Below, one piece after another: positions 16,335 through 23,344 of a stretch of DNA of 32,883 bases. The position numbers and the translations under genes were made by a program. The stretch covers positions 1-32,883 of the forward strand of contig CAMYJV010000031.1 in NCBI GenBank assembly GCA_947258805.1, written 5' to 3'. This stretch comes from an uncultured Gammaproteobacteria bacterium (GTDB taxonomy: Bacteria > Pseudomonadota > Gammaproteobacteria > GCA-2729495). Numbering within the stretch: the stretch's first letter is position 1; each line of letters begins with the position of its first letter. Below the pieces are notes generated by a model that was given only the letters and a program-made list of their open reading frames with translations, was not told the origin of the DNA and did no database searches.

Positions 16335-17217
16335 ATGAACCGTTGGATACTGTTGCTTATGGCTATAGTCAGTCCTCTCCACGCAGAAGATACCCTGCGC
16401 TGGAGCACCGTCAGCGGCAGCGCGGGTACGCCGCTGAACGTCGTCCAGGCGGGGCTCGACAGCGGTCCGGGAATCCTGTTGCTGCACGGCTTTTCCCAGT
16501 CGGCACTGAGCTGGCAGGCCCAGCTGAACGACCCGCAACTGCAACAGGCCTTCCACCTTGTGGCCGTCGATCTTCGCGGGCACGGCAATTCAGCCAAGCC
16601 CTGGCGGGCAGAGGACTACAGCAGCGAGACCTGGGCCGGCGACGTAGCTGCGGTGCTGGCGGCGACCGGGCTGGACAAGCCGGTGATCGTGGCATGGTCC
16701 TTCGGCGGCCTGGTGGCCATGCACTACGTGCGAGCTGTCGGGTCTGCAGCTTGTCGGCAGCGTCGGTCAGCTGGTGTCGCAACCACCGCCCGCGGTGCCC
16801 CTCGACCCGGCGTGGGTGCGCGACATGCTGGCGGACGACATCCGGGCCAACCTGCGCGCGGCGCACCGGTCGGTTCGCCAGATGACAGCAGAACCGATGC
16901 CGGCGGACTGGGTTGAACAAACCCTGGCTGCCTACCTGATGATGCCCGCCTACGCCAAGCGAGCCATCGGCGCGGCGCCGGGTGACAACTCAGACCTAGC
17001 TGCGCGCACGGATCTTCCGGTACACCTGGCAGGTGGCGCCCTGGATCCGATCTTACCGCCCGCAGTCATGGAACAGGCTGCGGCAGCGCTGCAGAACGCG
17101 TCGGTGACGGTGTATGCCGGGGCCGGGCATTCGCCTTTTGCGGAACGGCCAGAACAATTTAACCGCGACCTGGCAGCGTTTGTGCAACAGGCACAGGCAG
17201 AGGACGAAGATCAATAA
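16335..17217 (+). pseudogene. Frameshifted secreted alpha/beta hydrolase
   Basis: The first half has a signal peptide (MNRWILLLMAIVSPLHA) and a hydrolase core: GILLLHGFSQSALSWQ, VAVDLRGHGNSAKP, and the elbow AWSFGGLVAMHYVR (Ser nucleophile). After about 16735 this frame runs into nonsense ending at 16914. The family-like sequence goes on in another frame (GLQLVGSVGQLVSQPPPAVPLDP), and carries the acid loop (LAGGALDPILP) and catalytic His (AGAGHSPFAERPEQFN) up to 17217. A few codons between HYVR and the GLQLVG strand appear to be missing, so a short out-of-frame deletion is likely. It may be a recent mutation or a sequencing error. Its function before the break would be an exported hydrolase of unknown substrate. 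Confidence 0.8.
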
Positions 17218-17234
17218 GGCGCGCTACGCGCGCC
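17218..17234 (-). terminator. Possible terminator hairpin after tRNA-Ser
   Basis: A perfect 7-bp stem (GGCGCGC/GCGCGCC) with a 3-base loop begins right after the pseudogene stop. Read on the minus strand it is followed by TTATTGATCTTC, moderately T-rich, so it may end the tRNA-Ser transcript. No T-run follows on the plus strand. Confidence 0.35.
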
Positions 17235-17337
17235 GCCTGCTGGACCCGAATCGAACCCTTGTTGTCTATTTCGTGGGTTCGAATTGCACCAGTGTGGAGG
17301 ATCGCAGCGAACTTAATCTCGCGACTTCGTTTAAAGA

Positions 17338-17428
17338 TGGCGGAGAGGGTGGGATTCGAACCCACGATACGGTGTAACCGTATACCAGAATTCCAATCTG
17401 GCGCCTTCGACCACTCGGCCACCTCTCC
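17338..17428 (-). tRNA. tRNA-Ser (anticodon GGA)
   Basis: A class II tRNA, 91 nt including an encoded CCA. The acceptor stem GGAGAGG (17428-17422) pairs with CCTCTCC (17348-17342), discriminator G. The D-loop carries GGCCGAGTGGTCGAAGGC, the anticodon arm CCAGA-TTGGAAT-TCTGG gives GGA, a long variable arm is formed by TATACGG/CCGTATC, and the T arm is GTGGGTTCGAATCCCAC. It reads UCC and UCU codons. It sits 37 bp after the BamC-like gene on the same strand. Confidence 0.98.
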
Positions 17429-17440
17429 GAACGCGCCGGA

Positions 17441-17469
17441 AGGCTAAACCATGCTCCGTTGGCAATCAA
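17441..17469 (-). promoter_or_regulatory. Probable tRNA-Ser promoter
   Basis: Minus-strand TTGATT (17469-17464) is spaced 17 bases from TAGCCT (17446-17441), 12 bases before the tRNA. A GC-rich stretch lies after the -10, as in stringently controlled stable-RNA promoters. It overlaps the last codon of the BamC-like gene. Confidence 0.45.
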
Positions 17470-17747
17470 TCGACCGGGCGGCCGAAGTAGTCGGGGGGCA
17501 TCTCCAGGCAAGGTCGCCCTTCAGGGTAGCCCTGTTGGCCTTCTTCGGGGATCTCCATGGTGTCGCCCTGGTTGGGCCGGTCCATCCCGGCCGGGACTTG
17601 CAGTTCGCCGATGGAGTTGCTGGCCTGGTATTCCTCAGGCTTGGCGCACTTCTCTTCCGGCGACTTCTTGAAGAGACAGGCAGACAGACCGAGGCACAGC
17701 AGGCCCGCCAGGAACAGACGCGCGCCTGGCAAACGCCCTGGAATCAC
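17466..17747 (-). CDS. Short BamC-like lipoprotein (lasso segment only)
   Basis: A 93-residue lipoprotein encoded right after dapA, the place where other gammaproteobacteria encode BamC (NlpB), a subunit of the outer-membrane beta-barrel assembly complex. The signal peptide ends in the lipobox LSAC, followed by LFKKSPEEK. The mature part has EYQASNSIGELQVPAGMDRP followed by QGDTMEIPE and EMPPDYFGRP. It aligns by eye with the N-terminal BamD-binding lasso of E. coli BamC (YLEAAPLAELHAPAGMILP, then SGDYAIP). Both folded helix-grip domains that make up most of BamC are absent, and the stop is followed at once by a tRNA. The GTG start at 17747 overlaps the dapA stop (GTGA), which implies coupled translation. 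No ATG is available after dapA. Confidence 0.7.
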   Translation of the reverse strand: MIPGRLPGARLFLAGLLCLGLSACLFKKSPEEKCAKPEEYQASNSIGELQVPAGMDRPNQGDTMEIPEEGQQGYPEGRPCLEMPPDYFGRPVD

Positions 17748-18619
17748 AGGCAGCCCGCCTGGCGCAGGGCCGATTCGACGCGCGCACGATATTCCTCGGA
17801 CAGCGGGGTCAACGGCAACCGGATACCCGGCGGGATCATTCCCATGCGTTGCAATGCCCACTTCACCGGAATCGGGTTGGCTTCGACGAACAGGTCGTTG
17901 TGCAGCGCAAGCAACGCTTCGTCCTGGTTGGCGGCCTCGTCCGCGTCACCCGCAATTGCGGCCTCGCACATGGCGGCCATTCTCAGCGGCGCGACGTTGG
18001 CGGTAACCGACACGACCCCTCGCCCGCCGGCCAGCATGAATTCCCGCGCCGACGGATCGTCACCGCTGTACAGCCCGAAGTCATCACCGCAGAGTTCGCG
18101 CAGAACCGCCACGCGCGCCACTTCACCCGTGGCCTCCTTGATGCCGAAGATCTGCGGGTGACCGGCCAGTCGCGCAACAGTTTCCGGCTGCAGGTCAACG
18201 GCCGTGCGCCCAGGCACGTTGTAGAGCATGACCGGCTTGTCTACCGCATCGGCGATGGCTGTGAAGTGCCGCACCAGGCCTTCCTGGGTCGGCTTGTTAT
18301 AATAAGGCGTGACGACCAGGTAGCCGTCGATGGGCGCCTCGCCGGCGGCAATCGACAGGTCGACCGTCTGCGCCGTGGAGTTGGACCCCGTGCCGGCAAT
18401 CACAGGCAGGCGGCCATCCGCATATTCCGCCGAGTGGCGAATCACCTGCAGGTGCTCGTCTTTAGTGAGGGTGGCCGACTCGCCGGTGGTCCCGGCAATG
18501 ACCAGGGCCGCCGTGCCCTGACCGACATGCCAGTCGATCAGGCGCTCGACGGCCGCGAAATCCACGTCGCCGCCATCGCTCATCGGCGTGACTAGCGCGA
18601 CCAGGCTGCCCTCGTACAT
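17744..18619 (-). CDS. dapA: 4-hydroxy-tetrahydrodipicolinate synthase
   Basis: Condenses pyruvate with aspartate semialdehyde, the first committed step of lysine and diaminopimelate synthesis. The 291-residue TIM-barrel enzyme has Thr44/Thr45 (AGTTGES), Tyr133 (YNVPGRTA) and the Schiff-base Lys161 (FGIKEATG). It also has the GGRGVVSVTANV glycine-rich strand at the end of the barrel. It is divergent from gcvR across 139 bp and continues by a 4-base overlap into the BamC-like lipoprotein, the ancestral gammaproteobacterial order. Confidence 0.98.
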   Translation of the reverse strand: MYEGSLVALVTPMSDGGDVDFAAVERLIDWHVGQGTAALVIAGTTGESATLTKDEHLQVIRHSAEYADGRLPVIAGTGSNSTAQTVDLSIAAGEAPIDGYLVVTPYYNKPTQEGLVRHFTAIADAVDKPVMLYNVPGRTAVDLQPETVARLAGHPQIFGIKEATGEVARVAVLRELCGDDFGLYSGDDPSAREFMLAGGRGVVSVTANVAPLRMAAMCEAAIAGDADEAANQDEALLALHNDLFVEANPIPVKWALQRMGMIPPGIRLPLTPLSEEYRARVESALRQAGCL

Positions 18620-18758
18620 GGTCCGTCCCTCTCGTAGAGCGTGGCGATGGTACTGGCGGCCCCTGACACGCGCAAGGCGTCACCTGTCCGGGGTGGATGG
18701 CGCAGGCGATGCGCTATCATAATGGGGTCGGTCCTGCCGGACCTCCCAGTTACCCGAC

Positions 18759-19181
18759 ATGGAAAAGCTGCTGGCGGTAACCGCGATCGGTCACGATCGT
18801 GCGGGCCTGGTCCGGGACCTCAGTGAAGCGGTCACCGGGGCCGGGTGCAATATCCAGGAAAGCCGGATGGCCGCGCTTGGCTCCGAGTTCGCCATCCTGA
18901 TGCTTATCAGCGGCAACTGGCACGCGGTTGGCAAGGCGCGCGAACGTCTTACCCGGCTGCAGGAGGAGTCGGGCCTGACCGTCACGCTGCGCGACGCGGA
19001 GCAGCGCAACGCCGACCCAGCCGCGCCCTACCTCGTGGATGTCGTCACGCTGGACCACGAGGGCATCGTGCTGGGCCTGTCGGGCTTCTTCGCCAAGCGC
19101 GGCCTTGTGATCGCCGAACTCAACACCCGCCGGTACAATGCGCCGCACACCGGGGCGGCCATGTTTTCGGCCCAGCGTTAA
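18759..19181 (+). CDS. gcvR: GcvR-like ACT-domain regulator, C-terminally truncated
   Basis: Two-ACT-domain protein related to the glycine-cleavage repressor GcvR. The N-terminal ACT domain (LLAVTAIGHDRAGLVRDLSEAV, NIQESRMAALGSEFAILMLISG) is intact. The second (YLVDVVTLDHEGIVLGLSGFFAKRGLVIAELNTRRYNAPHTGAAMF) stops right after MFSAQ. Relatives run about 35-45 residues further, with two more strands and a helix. At 140 residues it is shorter than the usual 170-190, and no other frame of the 50-bp gap before bcp supplies the missing part. It is divergent from dapA and followed by bcp, as in E. coli. It may be non-functional or a viable short form. Confidence 0.85.
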   Translation: MEKLLAVTAIGHDRAGLVRDLSEAVTGAGCNIQESRMAALGSEFAILMLISGNWHAVGKARERLTRLQEESGLTVTLRDAEQRNADPAAPYLVDVVTLDHEGIVLGLSGFFAKRGLVIAELNTRRYNAPHTGAAMFSAQR

Positions 19182-19231
19182 CAATATGCCGAACCCTGAA
19201 TAGCGGCCGGCAAGAGGAGATAATAAGAGTT

Positions 19232-19699
19232 ATGAGCGCGCCCGACATCGGCAAACTAGCCCCGAACTTCAAGCTGCCCGCCACGGGCGAACAGCAGCTG
19301 GAGCTGAAGTCCCTGCGTGGCCAGAAGGTAGTGCTGTATTTCTACCCGAAGGACAATACCCCGGGCTGCACGAACGAGAGCAAGGATTTCGCTGCCGCGA
19401 ACGCCAGGTTCAAGCGGGCCGGGGCCGTGATCATCGGCATTTCCCGCGACAGCATGGCCTCCCATGACAAGTTCCGGGCCAAATTCAAACTGCCGTTTCA
19501 CCTGGTGTCGGATACGGATGAAAAAGCGTGCTCGCTGTACGACGTGATCAAGGAAAAAAACATGTACGGCCGCAAGGTCATGGGCATAGAGCGCAGCACC
19601 TTCCTGATTGACGAGAAAGGCAAACTCCGCAAGGAGTGGCGCAAGGTCAAGGTCGCCGGGCACGCAGAAGAAGTGCTGGCAGCCGTAAAGGCCCTGTAA
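19232..19699 (+). CDS. bcp: Thioredoxin-dependent thiol peroxidase (BCP/PrxQ)
   Basis: A 155-residue peroxiredoxin that reduces hydrogen peroxide and organic hydroperoxides. The peroxidatic Cys46 is in the typical YPKDNTPGCTNE motif. The resolving cysteine that many PrxQ proteins have five residues later is a lysine (position 51), so it is a one-Cys form or uses Cys100 (DEKACSLYDV). The substrate and dimer contacts RDSMASHDKFRAKF and ERSTFLIDEKGKL are conserved. The ATG at 19232 has AAGAG close upstream and GAGGAG further up. It comes 50 bp after the gcvR stop and just before bepA. Confidence 0.96.
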   Translation: MSAPDIGKLAPNFKLPATGEQQLELKSLRGQKVVLYFYPKDNTPGCTNESKDFAAANARFKRAGAVIIGISRDSMASHDKFRAKFKLPFHLVSDTDEKACSLYDVIKEKNMYGRKVMGIERSTFLIDEKGKLRKEWRKVKVAGHAEEVLAAVKAL

Positions 19700-19712
19700 G
19701 GCCCCGTAGCAG

Positions 19713-21209
19713 ATGAATCGCCGGCCGCACAGCGTTCTGACCCGCATCGCCCTCGTGATGGGGTGCGCGCTGCTGCCTTTTCTCGCCGCGCCAACGGTGG
19801 CCATGGATGACAATGACTTGCCTGACATCGGCAGCCCATCCGACTCGGTCCTGTCGAAAGAAAAAGAACGCCAGATAGGGCGGTCGATCTTCCGCCAGAT
19901 ACAGGCATCCGGCACCATGGTCACGGATCCCGAGGTGCAGGAATATATCCAGGACGTAGGCCAAAAACTGGCGGTACACGCGCAGGACGGGAATTTTCGG
20001 TTCCAGTTCTTTGTCGTGAACGAGCCCACGATCAACGCATTCGCCCTGCCCGGTGGCTACATCGGCGTGCATTCCGGTCTGATCCTGGCCACGCAAAATG
20101 AGAGCGAACTGGCCGGTGTGCTCGCCCACGAAATCTCCCACGTCACGCAACGTCACATCTCGCCCGCGGTGTACGCTAACCAGCGCCAGAGCGTGATCAC
20201 CATGGCCGCGATGCTCGGGGCGATCCTGCTGGGAGCAGCTTCGGGCAGCAGCGACGCGATCATGGGCGGCATCGCGGGCGCCCAGTCCATGGCCATCCAG
20301 CAGCAGATCAACTTTACGCGTTCGAACGAGTACGAGGCCGACCGTGTCGGCGTGGGCGTGCTGGCCCAGGCCGGCTTCGATCCGCAAGGCATGCCTGACT
20401 TCTTCGAAACCATGAACCAGGGGTCTGGCCCGATGGCCGCGGCAGCGCCGGAATTTATGCGCACCCACCCGGTTACGGTGAACCGTATTGCGGAAACGCG
20501 AGAGCGCGCTGAAGCTTATACCGTCGCAGATGTGGAGGACGCGAGGGGTTACAGCCTGGCCAAAGCAAGGTTAGTCCTGCTGGCAAGCAAGACGCCCGAG
20601 GCTGCCAAGGAACGCTTCATCGGCGAGCGGGAAAATCCGGAACGCGTGGGCGAAATCGGCCTGGAATACGGCATTGCACTGGCTAACCTGAAACTCGGGA
20701 ACAGCCGGGAAGCCCTGAACCAATTCAAGGTGCTTCTGGCCAACAACCCGGGCGTCATTTCTTTTCACAGCGGACTGGCCGCGGCACAACAGGCCAACGG
20801 GGACTGGCCGGCGGCTAACACGACCTTCGAAAATGCGATGAGCCTGTTTCCGCGCAACGTGCCACTGACAATCCGCTACGCCGAAGGCCTGATCAGCGCG
20901 GGCGAGCCGAAAAAGGCCCACAAGATCCTGCTTGACCTGTACAACCAGGTGCCGCCGACGCCAGAGCAGGTGCGGCAGATTGCCCTGGCTGCCGGCGAGG
21001 CCGGTGATATCGCCGATGCCCACTACTACATGGCCGAGTACCACTTGCTGAATGGTCAACTCGATATGGCCGCCGATCAGTTGCGCGTCGCCCTGAGCAT
21101 GGACCTCGACGACGTGCAGCGGGCGCGCCTGGAGTCGCGGTTGAAGCAGGTACAGAATGCGATGCCGACGCCAGGTTCAAACCGCGGCCAGAACCGCCCG
21201 AACGGTTGA
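19713..21209 (+). CDS. bepA: BepA-like periplasmic M48 metalloprotease with TPR domain
   Basis: A periplasmic quality-control protease/chaperone for outer-membrane assembly (E. coli BepA/YfgC degrades misassembled LptD and BamA). The 498-residue protein has a signal peptide ending near VAMDD, an M48 zinc-peptidase domain with HEISH (139-143) and the third-ligand motif EYEAD (206-210), and tetratricopeptide repeats from about residue 300 (GLEYGIALANLKLGNSREALNQF and later repeats). It follows bcp by 13 bp. Its stop overlaps the ATG of mlaA, coupling a barrel-assembly protease to a lipid-transport lipoprotein. Confidence 0.96.
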   Translation: MNRRPHSVLTRIALVMGCALLPFLAAPTVAMDDNDLPDIGSPSDSVLSKEKERQIGRSIFRQIQASGTMVTDPEVQEYIQDVGQKLAVHAQDGNFRFQFFVVNEPTINAFALPGGYIGVHSGLILATQNESELAGVLAHEISHVTQRHISPAVYANQRQSVITMAAMLGAILLGAASGSSDAIMGGIAGAQSMAIQQQINFTRSNEYEADRVGVGVLAQAGFDPQGMPDFFETMNQGSGPMAAAAPEFMRTHPVTVNRIAETRERAEAYTVADVEDARGYSLAKARLVLLASKTPEAAKERFIGERENPERVGEIGLEYGIALANLKLGNSREALNQFKVLLANNPGVISFHSGLAAAQQANGDWPAANTTFENAMSLFPRNVPLTIRYAEGLISAGEPKKAHKILLDLYNQVPPTPEQVRQIALAAGEAGDIADAHYYMAEYHLLNGQLDMAADQLRVALSMDLDDVQRARLESRLKQVQNAMPTPGSNRGQNRPNG

Positions 21210-21985
21210 TGAGGCAGACAACCAACAGGTTGGCAGCCCGCTGCGCAGCCCTGGCGGCAATTTGCGCCCTGCTCGTCGCCTGCGCGTCAAAAGATTCGGC
21301 AACCTACGACGAACGGGACCCCTTGGAACCGGTTAACCGGGTCATATTCAAAGTCAATGATGTTGTCGATCGAATCTTGTTTCGGCCGGCGGCGGCCGGC
21401 TACGAATTCGCCGTGCCCAATTTTGCCCGCCAGGGCGTGAACAATTTCTTCAACAACGCCGGCACGGTTGGCGACATGGTCAACAATTTCCTGCAAGGCA
21501 AGCCAAGGCTTGGACTGTCCGACGCGGCAAGGATCGCTCTGAATACGAGCTTGGGGTGGTTTGGTTTGTTCGATCCCGCCACCGACGCCGGTCTCGCCAA
21601 GCATAATGAAGACTTCGGCCAGACCCTGGGAGTCTGGGGCTTTCCGCAAGGGCCCTACCTGATGCTGCCGTTGCTCGGCCCGCAGACCGTGCGCAGCACG
21701 GTCGGATTGTTCACCGTTGACCGGCAGGCACGGGTATTGCGTTACGACAAGAACACGCGAAGGCGTCAGACATTGCTGGCGCTCAACATCATACGTATCA
21801 GGGCCAACCTGCGGTTCCTGAACAAGCAGCTGGACCGCGCTTATGACCCGTACGTGTTCGTCCGTGATGCGATCCTGCAGCGCCAGCGTTTCCTGCGCTT
21901 TGATGGCCGCCCGCCTAACCTGAAGCAACGCCTGCCTGCGGAAGACACCGGCGATGAGGGATTCGCAGAAGACGAAGACATATAG
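21209..21985 (+). CDS. mlaA: Phospholipid-asymmetry lipoprotein MlaA (VacJ)
   Basis: Outer-membrane lipoprotein that removes misplaced phospholipids from the outer leaflet and hands them to MlaC. The 258-residue protein has a lipobox LVAC (Cys25 with ATG 21209). The core blocks DPLEPVNRVIFKVND, AVPNFARQGVNNFFNN and LGVWGFPQGPYLMLPLLGP are intact, including the conserved glycine-proline ring region (GFPQGPYLMLPLLGPQTVR). I use ATG 21209, which overlaps the bepA stop (TGATG); TTG 21206 is less likely. mlaC is encoded convergently just downstream. Confidence 0.97.
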   Translation: MRQTTNRLAARCAALAAICALLVACASKDSATYDERDPLEPVNRVIFKVNDVVDRILFRPAAAGYEFAVPNFARQGVNNFFNNAGTVGDMVNNFLQGKPRLGLSDAARIALNTSLGWFGLFDPATDAGLAKHNEDFGQTLGVWGFPQGPYLMLPLLGPQTVRSTVGLFTVDRQARVLRYDKNTRRRQTLLALNIIRIRANLRFLNKQLDRAYDPYVFVRDAILQRQRFLRFDGRPPNLKQRLPAEDTGDEGFAEDEDI

Positions 21986-21998
21986 TTAACTGAGACGC

Positions 21999-22718
21999 TC
22001 AGGTCGCCTCGACGGATTCCTTGGCCGGGGCCTTGATCATTGCATCAATTTCGCCCTGCAGGCGTTCAATGACCGCATCGAGCCCCAGCGCATCGATCTC
22101 CGCGGCAAACTGGTTACCGTAGTTCTCGACGTACGACACACCCTCGATACGCACGTCATAGACCCGCCAGCCGGCTTTCGACAGCCGCAATCGGTAGTTC
22201 ACGGGAATCAGCTGCCCGGTGTCCTGCATGATCGTAGTGTCAACCGCGGCAAAGCGTTCATTCGCCTGGTAATCGGGCAGAACCTCCAGGGAATTCGGAT
22301 CCAGGCGCAGCAACCCGGTCGAATAACTGCGTAACATGAACTGATAGAAGGTCTCGACAAAAAGTGCGCGCTTTTCCTTGGACGCGGCCTTCCAGTTGGC
22401 CTCGCCCATCACCTTGTAGGCGGCGTAACGGACGTCGAAGTTCGGTTTCAGGATTTCATCGATGACCGCGTAAAGCTCTTCCGGGTGCTGACGGAAGTAG
22501 GCCCGCTTGCCGTCCAGGCTGTCCGCCGCCCGGTTGGCGGTGCTGACGATCACATCCCGCGGCCCCGCCTCTTGAGCGACGGCCGGTGTCCACAGCAACA
22601 CGGCGGCCGTTACCAGCAAGCTGCCTCGAACGGAAGGCCAGGCTCGCCGGGTTAGCGGCTGCAGCGTCGCCTGCCCTCCAGTGCCAACCAGTAAAGCCGA
22701 AAATAGTCCTGTTGCCAT
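21999..22718 (-). CDS. mlaC: Periplasmic phospholipid-binding protein MlaC (Ttg2D)
   Basis: Shuttles phospholipids between MlaA and the inner-membrane MlaFEDB transporter. The MlaC domain shows LDGKRAYFRQHPEELYAVIDEILKPNFDVRYAAYKVMG, FVETFYQFMLRSYSTGLL, and WRVYDVRIEGVSYVENYGNQF. The signal peptide is LLVTAAVLLWTPAVAQ. No start codon sits close before it: ATG 22718 gives an extra N-terminal hydrophobic stretch, and an ATG at 22811 would be longer still, so the true start is uncertain. No mlaF, mlaE or mlaD gene is nearby, so the rest of the pathway lies elsewhere. It is divergent from the SUF operon. Confidence 0.93.
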   Translation of the reverse strand: MATGLFSALLVGTGGQATLQPLTRRAWPSVRGSLLVTAAVLLWTPAVAQEAGPRDVIVSTANRAADSLDGKRAYFRQHPEELYAVIDEILKPNFDVRYAAYKVMGEANWKAASKEKRALFVETFYQFMLRSYSTGLLRLDPNSLEVLPDYQANERFAAVDTTIMQDTGQLIPVNYRLRLSKAGWRVYDVRIEGVSYVENYGNQFAAEIDALGLDAVIERLQGEIDAMIKAPAKESVEAT

Positions 22719-22805
22719 CGTCTGTAGGTCCGTGTCGTTTGAACTGGGGCCAGAAAACGCCGGCAAGGATAACAGCCGGAGTCCCCTCCTGACGCCCACT
22801 CGGCT

Positions 22806-22843
22806 TTGCAAGGATACTAAATTGGACTAAAATAGTCCCATAT
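22806..22843 (+). promoter_or_regulatory. SUF operon promoter with IscR/Rrf2-type operator
   Basis: -35 TTGCAA (22806-22811) and -10 TAAAAT (22828-22833) have a 16-bp spacer. The palindrome GGACTA-AAA-TAGTCC (22824-22838) covers the -10 and fits the core GACTRWWWYAGTC of type 1 IscR sites. It lies 21 bp before sufR, so autoregulation by SufR is likely. Confidence 0.7.
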
Positions 22844-22858
22844 TCGAGGCACCCCAAA

Positions 22859-23335
22859 ATGCTACGTATCAGCCGCCTGACAGATTACGGCACCATGATT
22901 CTCGCCTACCTGGCCCAGGACGCGGCCCGGTGCTGCTCGGCCAGTGATGTCGCCGCCGCCACGCATATTGCGCTGCCTACGGTGCAGAAGCTTTTGAAAG
23001 TACTGGCGCGATCCGGCCTGGTGGATTCCGTGCGGGGGGCAGACGGCGGCTACTCCCTCGCCCGGCCTGCCACCACGATCACGGCCGCGGAAGTCATCGG
23101 CGTGCTGGAAGGACCCATCGCCGTTACCGAATGCAGCGCCGAGAGCAGCGAATGCGAGTTGGAGACCCTGTGCCTGGTGGGCGGGGCCTGGCAAAAGATC
23201 AACCAGGCCATTCTCGATGCGCTGGAAGGCGTCACGCTGGCCGATCTCCGGGGTCCCGTGGCCACGCAGGACAAAGGCAGCATGGGCACACGGCGCATTG
23301 CCGCTGGTGCAGCAGCCGCGGCAGACAATAGTTAG
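22859..23335 (+). CDS. sufR: SUF system Rrf2-family Fe-S regulator
   Basis: A 158-residue Rrf2-family repressor that senses Fe-S cluster status and controls the SUF operon. The winged helix lies in LRISRLTDYGTMILAYLAQ to LPTVQKLLKVLARSGLVDSVRGADGGYSLARP. A three-cysteine cluster-binding loop follows (C92, C99, C105), spaced as in IscR. The group found in Xanthomonadales and relatives at the head of suf operons matches best. It is first in the operon, with sufB starting nine bases after its stop. The C-terminal tail is Ala-rich. Confidence 0.95.
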   Translation: MLRISRLTDYGTMILAYLAQDAARCCSASDVAAATHIALPTVQKLLKVLARSGLVDSVRGADGGYSLARPATTITAAEVIGVLEGPIAVTECSAESSECELETLCLVGGAWQKINQAILDALEGVTLADLRGPVATQDKGSMGTRRIAAGAAAAADNS

Positions 23336-23344
23336 AGAGCAGGA

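Noticed and set aside
17114..17447. Short frames over tRNA-Ser (containing GGIRTHD or RVGFEPTI)
   Set aside because: These are the well-known false translations of tRNA-Ser sequence.
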